A stretch of DNA of 64,000 nucleotides from contig NZ_LMLU01000001.1 of assembly GCF_001422665.1 (NCBI RefSeq), forward strand, positions 664,797 to 728,796, in the 5' to 3' direction. Numbering within the stretch: position 1 is the stretch's first letter; each line of letters starts with the position of its first letter. Shown piece after piece: positions 51,749 through 59,545 of the stretch. This stretch comes from Arthrobacter sp. Leaf234. GTDB lineage: Bacteria > Actinomycetota > Actinomycetes > Actinomycetales > Micrococcaceae. The translations under genes and the position numbers were made by a program. Under the pieces are notes generated by a model. That model was not told the DNA's origin, did no database searches, and saw nothing but the letters and a program-made list of their open reading frames with translations.

Positions 51749-52038
51749 TGGATGGATGGCGACATCGCGGACGTGAGCATCCCGAGCGCGGATCCGGAGG
51801 AGCGGCCGGGGTGATTCCTTCGTCTCGGTCAGGGCCTTCCACGTTTGCCACCGTCGATCTGCTGATGACCGACCAGTGAAAGCTTCTGACTGCTACCTGT
51901 GATGCGGATAGCTGCAGGTGGGCCGTTTCCCGTCGTCGAAGATCTTGCTGTGATCGGGAAACCGGGCAGCTCGTTCGCTGCCTATGGTGAGGGCGAAATT
52001 CTTGCTCGATTCTCTTGATGAAAGGAACTACCAGCCTC
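51749..52038. other. 290-bp gap ahead of the Gfo/ThuA operon
   Basis: No recognised gene. A 38-codon frame at 51902-52018 is open and ends TGATG, touching a possible upstream start of the next gene, but it has no ribosome-binding site or recognised similarity; it may be a remnant or chance. The operon promoter should lie here. Confidence 0.4.
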
Positions 52039-53220
52039 ATGATGTCCACAGACAAGCCCGCCCTGCGGGTCGGTATGGTCGGCTATGCCTTCATGGGAGG
52101 GATGCACTCCCATGCCTGGCGCACCGCGCCCCGCTTTTTCGATCTGCCTCTTCACCCCGAGCTCGCCGTCCTCGCAGGTCGGGACGGACGTGCCGTGAAG
52201 GCCGCGGCCGGGAAGATGGGATGGGCGGACACCGAGGTGGATTGGCGGGCCCTGGTGGATCGTGATGACGTCGACCTGATCGATATCTGCACCCCCGGGG
52301 ATACGCATGCGGAGATCGCGATCGCGGCGTTGGAAGCCGGCAAGCACGTGCTCTGCGAGAAGCCGCTGGCGAACTCGGTCGAGGAGGCGGAGCGCATGGC
52401 GGCGGCAGCGCAGGCCGCCGCGGCGAAGGGTGTCTTCGCGATGTGCGGGTTCTCCTATCGCCGCACTCCGGCTCTCGCCCTCGCCCGGCGGCTCGTCGGG
52501 CAGGGGAGGATCGGGACCATCCGGCACATCCGCGCCCAGTACCTCCAGGACTGGCTGTCGGATGAGACTGCGCCGATGACCTGGCGCCTGGACAGGAGCA
52601 GGTCTGGTTCGGGCGCGCTGGGGGACATCGGAGCGCACAGCATCGACGCCGCGCAGTACGTCTCAGGCCTGCGAGTCACGGGGGTCTCCGGTCTCCTCAA
52701 CACGTTCGTGAACGAGCGCCCCCTCGGCGGGACCCTCGTGGGCCTGGGCGGTCAGGGCGCCAGTGACGGGGACACCGGAACAGTCACGGTCGACGACGCC
52801 GCCGTCTTCAGCGCACGCTTCGACTCAGGGGCTATCGGGGTGTTCGAGGCCACGCGCTTCGCGCTCGGCAGGAAGAACTCGATGAGGCTCGAAGTCAACG
52901 GCAGCCTCGGTTCGCTCGCCTTCGACTTCGAGAACATGAACTCACTGGAGTTCTACGACGGCACTCAGCCCGCCGAGACCTCGGGCTTCAGCACCATCAA
53001 TGTCACCGAACCCGTGCACCCCTACACCGGGAACTGGTGGCCGGCCGGGCATGGCCTCGGCTACGAGCACGGGTTCACGCACCAGGTCGTGGACCTGGTG
53101 CAGGCGATCGCCGACGGCGTGGTGCCTTCGCCGTCCTTCGACGAGGCCCTTGGGGTCCAGAAGGTCCTGCACGCCATCGAGCGAAGCGCAGCGAACGACT
53201 CGGGGTGGCAGCATGTCTGA
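52039..53220 (+). CDS. Gfo/Idh/MocA oxidoreductase, first of the ThuA operon
   Basis: 393 residues. Rossmann site LRVGMVGYAFMGGMHSHAWR at about 9-28, VLCEKPLANSVEEAE at about 103-117, and GALGDIGAHSIDAAQYVSG near 195 in the sugar-binding domain. It probably oxidises a sugar or cyclitol to its keto form. Start uncertain among 52018, 52039 and 52042; AAAGGAA lies 11 bases before 52039. Its stop overlaps the start of a damaged sugar isomerase gene. Similar operons (two Gfo enzymes, a xylose-isomerase-like protein and ThuA) process trehalose, kojibiose or inositol-type sugars. Confidence 0.88.
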   Translation: MMSTDKPALRVGMVGYAFMGGMHSHAWRTAPRFFDLPLHPELAVLAGRDGRAVKAAAGKMGWADTEVDWRALVDRDDVDLIDICTPGDTHAEIAIAALEAGKHVLCEKPLANSVEEAERMAAAAQAAAAKGVFAMCGFSYRRTPALALARRLVGQGRIGTIRHIRAQYLQDWLSDETAPMTWRLDRSRSGSGALGDIGAHSIDAAQYVSGLRVTGVSGLLNTFVNERPLGGTLVGLGGQGASDGDTGTVTVDDAAVFSARFDSGAIGVFEATRFALGRKNSMRLEVNGSLGSLAFDFENMNSLEFYDGTQPAETSGFSTINVTEPVHPYTGNWWPAGHGLGYEHGFTHQVVDLVQAIADGVVPSPSFDEALGVQKVLHAIERSAANDSGWQHV

Positions 53221-53482
53221 GGCTGCCCCGGCCGGTATCGGACCGCGCCCCGTCACCCTCCTGTGGAACCCGATCTTCCGCATGCTCAACTCGATCGGCT
53301 ACGAAGGCCACACCAGCATCGAGTGGGAGGACGCCGGGATGGACCGGCTCATCGGCGCACCACGAGCGTTGGCGCTCGTCCGAGAGCCGGCACGCCCGGC
53401 CCCGTCTGCTGCCGCTTTCCCGGTGCGGAACGCGAGCACCCCTGACGTATCCGAGCACGCCTCCACGAAAGAAGGATCATGA
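53213..53482 (+). pseudogene. Sugar phosphate isomerase/epimerase with the middle deleted
   Basis: An 89-codon frame. The first residues (MSEAAPAGIGPRPVTLLW) look like the normal start of a xylose-isomerase-like TIM-barrel protein. They run directly into what is normally the extreme C-terminus (IFRMLNSIGYEGHTSIEWEDAGMDRLIGAPRALALVRE). Full members have about 300-350 residues, so some 230-260 codons of barrel, including the metal ligands, are missing, with the frame preserved. It overlaps the upstream gene (ATGTCTGA) and the ThuA gene (ATGA), so the operon's coupling survives. The product cannot be catalytic. Confidence 0.75.
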
Positions 53483-54174
53483 CCATGAAGAAAGCACTCG
53501 TCGTCCGCGGGGGGTGGGACGGTCACCAGCCCGTTGAGGCTACGGACCGTTTCATCCCGTTCCTCCGCGAGAACGGGTACACCGTCCGGGTCGAGGGATC
53601 GCCGAAGATCTACGCGGATGCGGATTACCTGTCGACCGTGGACCTGATCCTCCAGTGCACCACGATGAACACCATCGAGAAGGACGAGTTCATCGGGCTG
53701 CGGGCCGCCATCGAAGCGGGGACCGGGCTCGCGGGATGGCACGGCGGCATCGCCGATTCCTACCGCAACGAGTCGGACTACCTCCATCTCATCGGGGGGC
53801 AGTTCGCGTGCCATCCGGGCAAGCATCCGGACGAGAGGATCGGCGAGCAGTCCGACAACTACGTGCCCTATCGGGTCACCGTGCTGCCGGCTGCGGCGGA
53901 CCATCCGATCATGCAGGGGATCGGGGACTTCGACCTCGTCACGGAGCAGTACTGGGTCCTGGCGGACGACTACATCGACGTGCTCGCGACCACGACCCAG
54001 GCGGTCCGTGACTGGGACCCGTGGAACCGTCCCGTGACGTCTCCGGCCGTCTGGACCCGGCAGTGGGGCGAGGGACGCATCTTCGTCTCGACGCCCGGTC
54101 ACCGCGTCGAGATCCTCGATGATCCGAACGTCCGAACCATCATCGAAAGGGGTTTGCTGTGGGCGAGCCGTTGA
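53479..54174 (+). CDS. ThuA domain protein (trehalose utilisation type)
   Basis: 231 residues with a glutamine-amidotransferase-like fold: ALVVRGGWDGHQPVEATDRFIPFLRENGYTV at the start, GTGLAGWHGGIADSYRNESDYLHLIGGQFACHPG near 85-115, and PAVWTRQWGEGRIFVSTPGH towards the end. ThuA is implicated in trehalose and related disaccharide use in rhizobia, acting with Gfo-type dehydrogenases. GAAGGATC precedes the ATG; it is coupled on both sides to neighbours. Confidence 0.9.
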   Translation: MTMKKALVVRGGWDGHQPVEATDRFIPFLRENGYTVRVEGSPKIYADADYLSTVDLILQCTTMNTIEKDEFIGLRAAIEAGTGLAGWHGGIADSYRNESDYLHLIGGQFACHPGKHPDERIGEQSDNYVPYRVTVLPAAADHPIMQGIGDFDLVTEQYWVLADDYIDVLATTTQAVRDWDPWNRPVTSPAVWTRQWGEGRIFVSTPGHRVEILDDPNVRTIIERGLLWASR

Positions 54175-55253
54175 ACGTCGGAATCATCGGCTGCGGAGCG
54201 ATCGTGGCCCAGTACCTGAAGACCCTGCCGTCGCTGGAATCGGTGAATCTGAGGGCGGTGGCGGATCTTGACTTCAGCCGCGCGGAAGCCGTCGCCGCAT
54301 CGCAGGAGGGCGTGCGGGCGCTGACGGTGGACGAGCTCCTGGCCGACCCCGGGATCGACACGGTCCTGAACCTCACGATCCCTGCCGCCCACGCAGAAGT
54401 GGCTTCCCGGGCCATCGCTGCCGGCAAGAACGTCTACGGCGAAAAGCCCCTCGCTGCGAGCACGGATGAAGCACGGGAGGTGCTCGCCCTGGCCACCGAA
54501 GCCGGAGTGCGCATCGGGTGTGCGCCCGACACCGTGCTCGGGACAGGCATACAGACAGCCCGCGATGCCATCGACAGCGGCATGATCGGCCGCCCGATCT
54601 CGGCCTCGGCCACGATGATGGCACCGGGCCACGAACGGTGGCACCCCAACCCCGACTTCTACTACGTCCCCGGTGGCGGTCCCCTGCTGGACATGGGCCC
54701 GTACTACGTCACCGCGCTCGTCACCCTGCTGGGGCCGGTCACGTCCGTCATCGGTGCGGCCAGCCACACGCGGAAGGAGCGGACCATCGAATCCGGTCCG
54801 CGCGCGGGGCAGACCGTACCCGTCTCCATCGACACGCACGTTACCGGCGTCCTCGTCCACGAGTCCGGAGCTCTGTCCACCTTGGTCATGAGTTTCGATG
54901 CGGTACGAACACGGGCTTCCAATATCGAGATTCACGGGGAGCTGGCCAGCCTCACCGTTCCTGATCCGAATTATTTCGACGGCGAGGTGTCCATCTGCAA
55001 CCTCGGGAACGGGGATCAGGACGGGTGGACGGTGCTTCCCGTCAGCGCGGGATACACCGGTGCGGGCAGGGGGTACGGGCTCGCCGACATGGCATCAACG
55101 CCGAACGGCGAGCAGCACAGGGCGAACGGCAACCTCGCCTACCACGTACTCGACGTCATGGAATCGCTGCTGACTTCTACCTCCAGCGGGAGGGCCGAGA
55201 CGATACGGAGCACGGTGGTCAGACCCCCCCTGGTGCCGCTGACCTTCCTGTGA
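54159..55253 (+). CDS. Gfo/Idh/MocA oxidoreductase, last gene of the ThuA operon
   Basis: 364 residues. Rossmann site LNVGIIGCGAIVAQYLKTL at about 5-23, NVYGEKPLAASTDEAREVL near 90-108, and PGGGPLLDMGPYYVTALVTLLG near 170-190. GTG start at 54159 inside the end of ThuA, with AAAGGGG ahead. It is only distantly similar to the first Gfo protein of the operon, so the two probably catalyse successive steps. No transporter or regulator lies within this operon. Confidence 0.88.
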   Translation: MGEPLNVGIIGCGAIVAQYLKTLPSLESVNLRAVADLDFSRAEAVAASQEGVRALTVDELLADPGIDTVLNLTIPAAHAEVASRAIAAGKNVYGEKPLAASTDEAREVLALATEAGVRIGCAPDTVLGTGIQTARDAIDSGMIGRPISASATMMAPGHERWHPNPDFYYVPGGGPLLDMGPYYVTALVTLLGPVTSVIGAASHTRKERTIESGPRAGQTVPVSIDTHVTGVLVHESGALSTLVMSFDAVRTRASNIEIHGELASLTVPDPNYFDGEVSICNLGNGDQDGWTVLPVSAGYTGAGRGYGLADMASTPNGEQHRANGNLAYHVLDVMESLLTSTSSGRAETIRSTVVRPPLVPLTFL

Positions 55254-55776
55254 GGGACGGTTGCCCCTGGGTCGACGACGGGAGAGGCTGTCTCCTGGAA
55301 TCTCTCTGACCGCAGTTCCGCAGAACGTCCTCCGCCTCGGGCAGCACCGAATCTGCTCACTGACTCGAGGTTTCCTCGGAAGGCCACTGATTGCCCTGCG
55401 TCCCATCCGGTCCGCGATAGCTGGATGGGTGCTCGACCGGTCGTGCGAAGCACACGCCGGTCGAGGAGAAGGGCCTGGTTGCAGTGAGTGGCTGCAACCA
55501 GGCTCCTCTCACCGCGACTCGTGACGTGTGTCATCTCGATGGGCCGGGGCGACCCACGTGCCAGTGCAGGCTGGTCAACTCGTCGGACCGTGAACGCCTC
55601 GGCCCGGCCATCGATCGAGCCGCGAGGGCGGAGCGGTCGCGAGGACCGCGACCGCGTGGGCGGGACCCCCGCCTGCCTCCGGTGCCCGCCCCGACATATG
55701 ATCTGACCATGCCGAACACCTGCTCCGACCGGGGCGTCCACGCCCAGCCGTCCGTCCCCGCGGGGGGTGGGTCCCT
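55254..55776. other. 523-bp gap after the ThuA operon
   Basis: No supported gene on either strand. It holds a strong hairpin at 55473-55503 and, near its end, a good -10 box TATGAT at 55697-55702 without a convincing -35, which may serve the DUF808 gene. Frames through the region have no ribosome-binding sites. Confidence 0.5.
55473..55503 (+). terminator. 12-bp hairpin terminator after the ThuA operon
   Basis: Arms 55473-55484 and 55492-55503 pair perfectly around a 7-base loop, about 220 bp after the last stop. The run TCCTCTC follows. It could also be a tRNA-like or small RNA stem, but no cloverleaf can be drawn. Confidence 0.65.
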
Positions 55777-56787
55777 GTGAGCGGCGGCCTCGTCGCGCTG
55801 CTCGACGACGTCGCGGCCCTCGCTCGCATCGCCGCCGCCTCGGTGGACGACGTCGCCGCCGGTGCCGGACGGGCCAGCATGAAGGCCGCGGGCGTGGTGA
55901 TCGACGACGCCGCCGTGACGCCGCAGTACGTCTCCGGCGCCGATCCCTCCCGCGAACTGCCGATGATCAAGCGGATCTTCTGGGGTTCGCTCCGCAACAA
56001 GCTGCTGATCATCCTGCCGGCACTGCTGCTGATCAGCGCCTTCATCCCCGGGGTCATCCCGTTCGTCCTGATGCTCGGCGGGACCTACCTCTGCTACGAG
56101 GGCGCCGAGAAGGTGTGGCACAAGCTCCGGGGCCACCACGAGGCCAAGGACACCCCCGCCGTCGACCGCGGACCGGAAGCCGAGGCGAAGATCACCAAGG
56201 GGGCCATCACCACCGACTTCATCCTCTCCTGCGAGATCATGGTCATCTCGCTCAACGAGGTGGCAGCCGAGTCCATCTGGGCCAAGGGGATCATCCTGGT
56301 CGTCGTCGCCCTCATCATCACGGTCGCCGTCTACGGGGCGGTCGCGCTGATCGTCAAGATGGACGACATCGGGCTGCATCTGACGACGAAGGATTCACCC
56401 GCCTCGAAGCGCCTCGGTGCGCTCCTCGTCAGGGGGATGCCCGCCGTGCTCGCCGGGATCACCCTCGTCGGAACCATCGCCATGCTGTGGGTCGGCGGGC
56501 ACATCATGCTGCAGGGCGCCTACGACCTCGGGTGGCACCTGCCCTACGACCTCGTGCACACCGTGGAGGAGCCGTTCGTCGGCATCCCCGTCGTCGGCGG
56601 CTTACTCGCCTGGCTCGTGAACACGCTGTGCTCCGCGATCGTCGGTGCCATCTGGGGCTCCGTGGTCATGGCCGTGGTGCACCCACTCCTGAAGGTCCTG
56701 CCCTTCGGCCGGAAGGGGGACCACCAGGAGGGTGACCTCCGCGCGGCCGTCGCGGGTCACCGCCCGAAGGGGCACGACGGCGCCTGA
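55777..56787 (+). CDS. DUF808 family (YedI-like) membrane protein
   Basis: 336 residues, starting GTG (SGGLVALLDDVAALARIAAASVDDVAAGAGRASMKAAGVVIDDAAVTPQYV), an unmistakable DUF808 N-terminus. Four or five membrane helices follow (LLIILPALLLISAFIPGVIPFVLML, IILVVVALIITVAVYGAVALIV, GMPAVLAGITLVGTIAMLWVG, GGLLAWLVNTLCSAIVGAIWGSVVMAVV). The family is widespread and of unknown function. It converges with the homoprotocatechuate operon 65 bp away. Confidence 0.9.
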   Translation: MSGGLVALLDDVAALARIAAASVDDVAAGAGRASMKAAGVVIDDAAVTPQYVSGADPSRELPMIKRIFWGSLRNKLLIILPALLLISAFIPGVIPFVLMLGGTYLCYEGAEKVWHKLRGHHEAKDTPAVDRGPEAEAKITKGAITTDFILSCEIMVISLNEVAAESIWAKGIILVVVALIITVAVYGAVALIVKMDDIGLHLTTKDSPASKRLGALLVRGMPAVLAGITLVGTIAMLWVGGHIMLQGAYDLGWHLPYDLVHTVEEPFVGIPVVGGLLAWLVNTLCSAIVGAIWGSVVMAVVHPLLKVLPFGRKGDHQEGDLRAAVAGHRPKGHDGA

Positions 56788-56852
56788 CCGGCCCGCCGGG
56801 CCCGGCCGTCGCGGGGCATGACCCGAGGAGCGAGGGCCGGCACGCCCGGAGG

Positions 56853-57659
56853 TCAGTAGCTCGTGGTTGGTCCGGTCTTGTCCGCAGACCGGACGAAGGC
56901 CGCGGCCAGATCCTCCGATCCCCGGGCGAGCAGGGCGACGTCGGCCCCGACGAGGATGAAGCGCGCCCCCGCGTCGAGGTAGTGGTGCGCGGTCGCCGGG
57001 CTGAAGGCGTTGACGCCGGCAGGGACATCCGCGCGTCCTGCCGCAGCGAGGCAGTGCTCGACGGCGGCACGGACCTCGGGGTGTTCCTGCTGACCGAGCA
57101 GCCCCATCGAGGCGGCGAGATCGGACGGTCCCACGAAGATCGCATCCACGCCGTCCACCGCGAGGATGTCCTCCACCGCGTCGACGGCGGCGGCGGACTC
57201 GATCTGGACGGTCACGCTGACCGTGGCGGACGCGGTGGCAAGGTAGTCCGGCACCCTGTTCCAGCGCGCGGCGCGTGCCAGCGCGGATCCGACGCCCCGC
57301 ACGCCCTCGGGCGGATACCGGGTGGCCGCGACGGCGGCCTCGGCGTCCGCCACGGAGTGCACCATGGGGATCAGCAGGTTCTGCACGCCGAGGTCGAGGT
57401 ACTGCTTGATCAGCACGGGATCGTTCACGGGCGGTCGCACGAGCACCTGCACGGGATAGCCGTGGACGGCCTGCAGCTGGGCGAGGATCGATTCGAGCCC
57501 GTTCGGGCTGTGCTCGGCGTCGACCAGCAGCCAGTCGAGGCCGGAGCCGGCGCAGATCTCCGCGACCAGCGGGCTGCCGGAGCAGACCCACATCCCGGCG
57601 AGCGGACGCTCCGAGGTGGCGAGGGCGTAGGGGAAGGTGGGGCTCAGTGGAAGTGGCAC
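56853..57659 (-). CDS. hpaI: HpcH/HpaI family 2-keto-3-deoxy acid aldolase
   Basis: 268 residues. It cleaves 4-hydroxy-2-oxoheptanedioate to pyruvate and succinate semialdehyde with a divalent metal. Landmarks are LLVDAEHSPNGLESI (base His), VLVRPPVND (Arg), VTVQIESAAAVDAVEDILAVDGVDAIFVGPSDLAASMG with metal ligands Glu and Asp, and FILVGADVALL. The GTG at 57659 has GGGAG ahead and overlaps the hydratase end by 16 bp; the frame continuing to 58295 is a shadow of the hydratase. Last step of the pathway encoded by this operon. Confidence 0.92.
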   Translation of the reverse strand: MPLPLSPTFPYALATSERPLAGMWVCSGSPLVAEICAGSGLDWLLVDAEHSPNGLESILAQLQAVHGYPVQVLVRPPVNDPVLIKQYLDLGVQNLLIPMVHSVADAEAAVAATRYPPEGVRGVGSALARAARWNRVPDYLATASATVSVTVQIESAAAVDAVEDILAVDGVDAIFVGPSDLAASMGLLGQQEHPEVRAAVEHCLAAAGRADVPAGVNAFSPATAHHYLDAGARFILVGADVALLARGSEDLAAAFVRSADKTGPTTSY

Positions 57660-58429
57660 GTCACGGCTCCCAAAGGTCCGTAGTCGGCGTGGATCGTGTC
57701 GCCCCTGTCCACCGCGACCGGGCGCGTGAAGGACCCGGCGAGGATGATGTCCCCGGCCTTCAGCCCGTCGCCGTGGGCGGCGATCTTGTTCGCGAGCCAG
57801 TGCACGCCGGCAGCGGGATGGTCCAGGACCCCGGCCGCGACACCGGTCTCCTCCACCACCTGGTTCCGGTACAGGAGGGCGGCGACCCATCGGAGGTCGA
57901 CGGCGTCGGGCCGCACCGGCCGGCCGCCGACCACCATGGCGCCCATCGCCGCGTTGTCGGAGATGGTGTCCACGATCGTGCGGCCCGCCATCTCGATGCG
58001 CGAGTCGAGGATCTCCAGGGCGGGCACCACGTAGTCGGTGGCGTTCAGCACGTCGAAGAGGGTGCAGCCGGGCCCGGTGAGATCGTCCTTCAGGACGAAC
58101 GCGAGCTCCACCTCGACGCGCGGCCCGGTGTAGCGCTCCCACTCGACCGAGCAGCCCGTCTCGAGGACCATGTCGTCGAAGATGGAGCCGTAGTCGGGTT
58201 CGGTGATGCCGGTGGCGGCCTGCATGGCGCGCGAGGTCAGGCCGATCTTGCGCCCCACCAGCGTGCGTCCGGCTGCCTCGTTCCGCTGCCGCCACAGGCG
58301 CTGGACGGCGTAGGAGTCCTCGACCGTCATGTCCGGGTAGCGCGCGGTCAGGAGGGGGACCGGGGTCCGCGTGCGGCCCGCTTCGAGGAGTTCGTCCGCG
58401 ATGGCCCGGATCGTCGTCGTGTCCAGCAT
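57644..58429 (-). CDS. hpaH: 2-oxo-hept-4-ene-1,7-dioate hydratase
   Basis: 261 residues. It adds water to 2-oxohept-4-enedioate before aldol cleavage. YAVQRLWRQRNEAAGRTLVGRKIGLTSRAMQ and the metal ligands in VEVELAFVLKDDL and ALEILDSRI match HpaH/MhpD hydratases of the FAH fold. The start lies two bases after the dioxygenase stop and the stop overlaps the aldolase start, so it is tightly coupled on both sides. Confidence 0.94.
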   Translation of the reverse strand: MLDTTTIRAIADELLEAGRTRTPVPLLTARYPDMTVEDSYAVQRLWRQRNEAAGRTLVGRKIGLTSRAMQAATGITEPDYGSIFDDMVLETGCSVEWERYTGPRVEVELAFVLKDDLTGPGCTLFDVLNATDYVVPALEILDSRIEMAGRTIVDTISDNAAMGAMVVGGRPVRPDAVDLRWVAALLYRNQVVEETGVAAGVLDHPAAGVHWLANKIAAHGDGLKAGDIILAGSFTRPVAVDRGDTIHADYGPLGAVTCHFH

Positions 58430-58431
58430 GG

Positions 58432-59505
58432 CTACAGCTGCGCCCCGAGCTTGAAGCCCTTCTCGGTGCCCGCGTCGCGGGTGTAGGAGAAGCCGTCGGC
58501 GCCGACGGTCACCGCCATCTCGCTCCTGTCCTCGCGGGCCGCGACGGGCTGCGGGTTGCCGTCGAGGTCGAGCACCAGGGACGCCTCGGTGTACCAGGAC
58601 GGCACGACGGCGTTGCCCCACCAGTCGCGGCGCTGGTTGTCGTGCACGTCCCAGGTGACGGTCGGGTTGTCCGGATCACCCGTGTAGTAGTCCTGCGTGT
58701 AGATCTCGATGCGGTGGTCGTCCGGGTCGAGGATGTACAGGTAGAAGGCGTTCGAGACGCCGTGGCGCCCGGGGCCGCGCTCGATGCGGTCGGAGATGCG
58801 GAGGGCGCCCATCTTGTCGCAGATCTGGATGATGTTGTGCTTCTCGTGCGTGGCGAAGGCGACGTGGTGCATGCGTGGTCCGTCGCCTCCGGTCAGCGCC
58901 GTGTCATGGACCGTCTGCTTGCGGTGCATCCATACCGCGTAGGTGACGCCGTCGGCGTCCTGGATGTCCTCCGAGACGCGGAAGCCGAGGTCCTCGAGGT
59001 ACGCCCTGCCGCGGGGGACGTCGGGGGTGACCTGGTTGAAGTGGTCCAGCCGGACCAGTTCACCCGCGGAGTACAGGTCGTAGCGCTGCGTCAGCCGTTC
59101 CACGTGCTCCACCTCGTAGAAGAACTCGTAGGGGAAGCCGAGGGGGTCCTCGACCCGGACCGAGTCGCCGATGCCCTTCGTGAAGCCGCCGGCACGACGC
59201 TCGGTGCGGCAGCCCAGCTCGCGGTAGTACGCCTCCGCGGCATCCACCTCCTCGGGGGACCTCACCCGGTAGGCGAAGGCGGCCACGGCTGCGACCGGTC
59301 CCTTGCGGAGCACGAGGTTGTGGTGGATGAACTCCTCGAGCGAGCGCAGGTAGATGGCCTCGTCGTCCTCCTCGGTGACGTGGAGGCCGAGCACGTCGAC
59401 GTAGAAGGCGCGCGAACGGGCCAGGTCGGTGACCACGATCTCCATGTAGGCGCAGCGCACGATGTCCGGGGCGGGCAGGGCGGGGGTGGGGACGAAATCA
59501 GTCAT
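58432..59505 (-). CDS. hpaD: 3,4-dihydroxyphenylacetate 2,3-dioxygenase
   Basis: 357-residue two-domain type I extradiol dioxygenase that opens homoprotocatechuate to 5-carboxymethyl-2-hydroxymuconate semialdehyde. The 2-His-1-carboxylate metal ligands are at His155, His214 and Glu267, and second-sphere Asn157, His200, Arg243 and Tyr257 are all present, numbering that matches the studied HPCD/MndD enzymes of Brevibacterium and Arthrobacter globiformis. The Arthrobacter enzyme uses Mn(II) and the Brevibacterium one Fe(II), which cannot be told apart here. The ATG at 59505 lies 40 bp after the hpaE stop. Confidence 0.96.
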   Translation of the reverse strand: MTDFVPTPALPAPDIVRCAYMEIVVTDLARSRAFYVDVLGLHVTEEDDEAIYLRSLEEFIHHNLVLRKGPVAAVAAFAYRVRSPEEVDAAEAYYRELGCRTERRAGGFTKGIGDSVRVEDPLGFPYEFFYEVEHVERLTQRYDLYSAGELVRLDHFNQVTPDVPRGRAYLEDLGFRVSEDIQDADGVTYAVWMHRKQTVHDTALTGGDGPRMHHVAFATHEKHNIIQICDKMGALRISDRIERGPGRHGVSNAFYLYILDPDDHRIEIYTQDYYTGDPDNPTVTWDVHDNQRRDWWGNAVVPSWYTEASLVLDLDGNPQPVAAREDRSEMAVTVGADGFSYTRDAGTEKGFKLGAQL

Positions 59506-59545
59506 GGTCTTCTCTTCTTCGAGGGAGGGTGGTCGGGAGGGCGGG

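Noticed and set aside
51902-52018. 38-codon frame ahead of the Gfo/ThuA operon as a gene
   Set aside because: It has no ribosome-binding site and no recognisable similarity; it is mentioned only as gap content.
55473-55503. Stem-loop considered as a tRNA arm
   Set aside because: No cloverleaf, T-loop or acceptor stem can be drawn around it; it is better read as a terminator.
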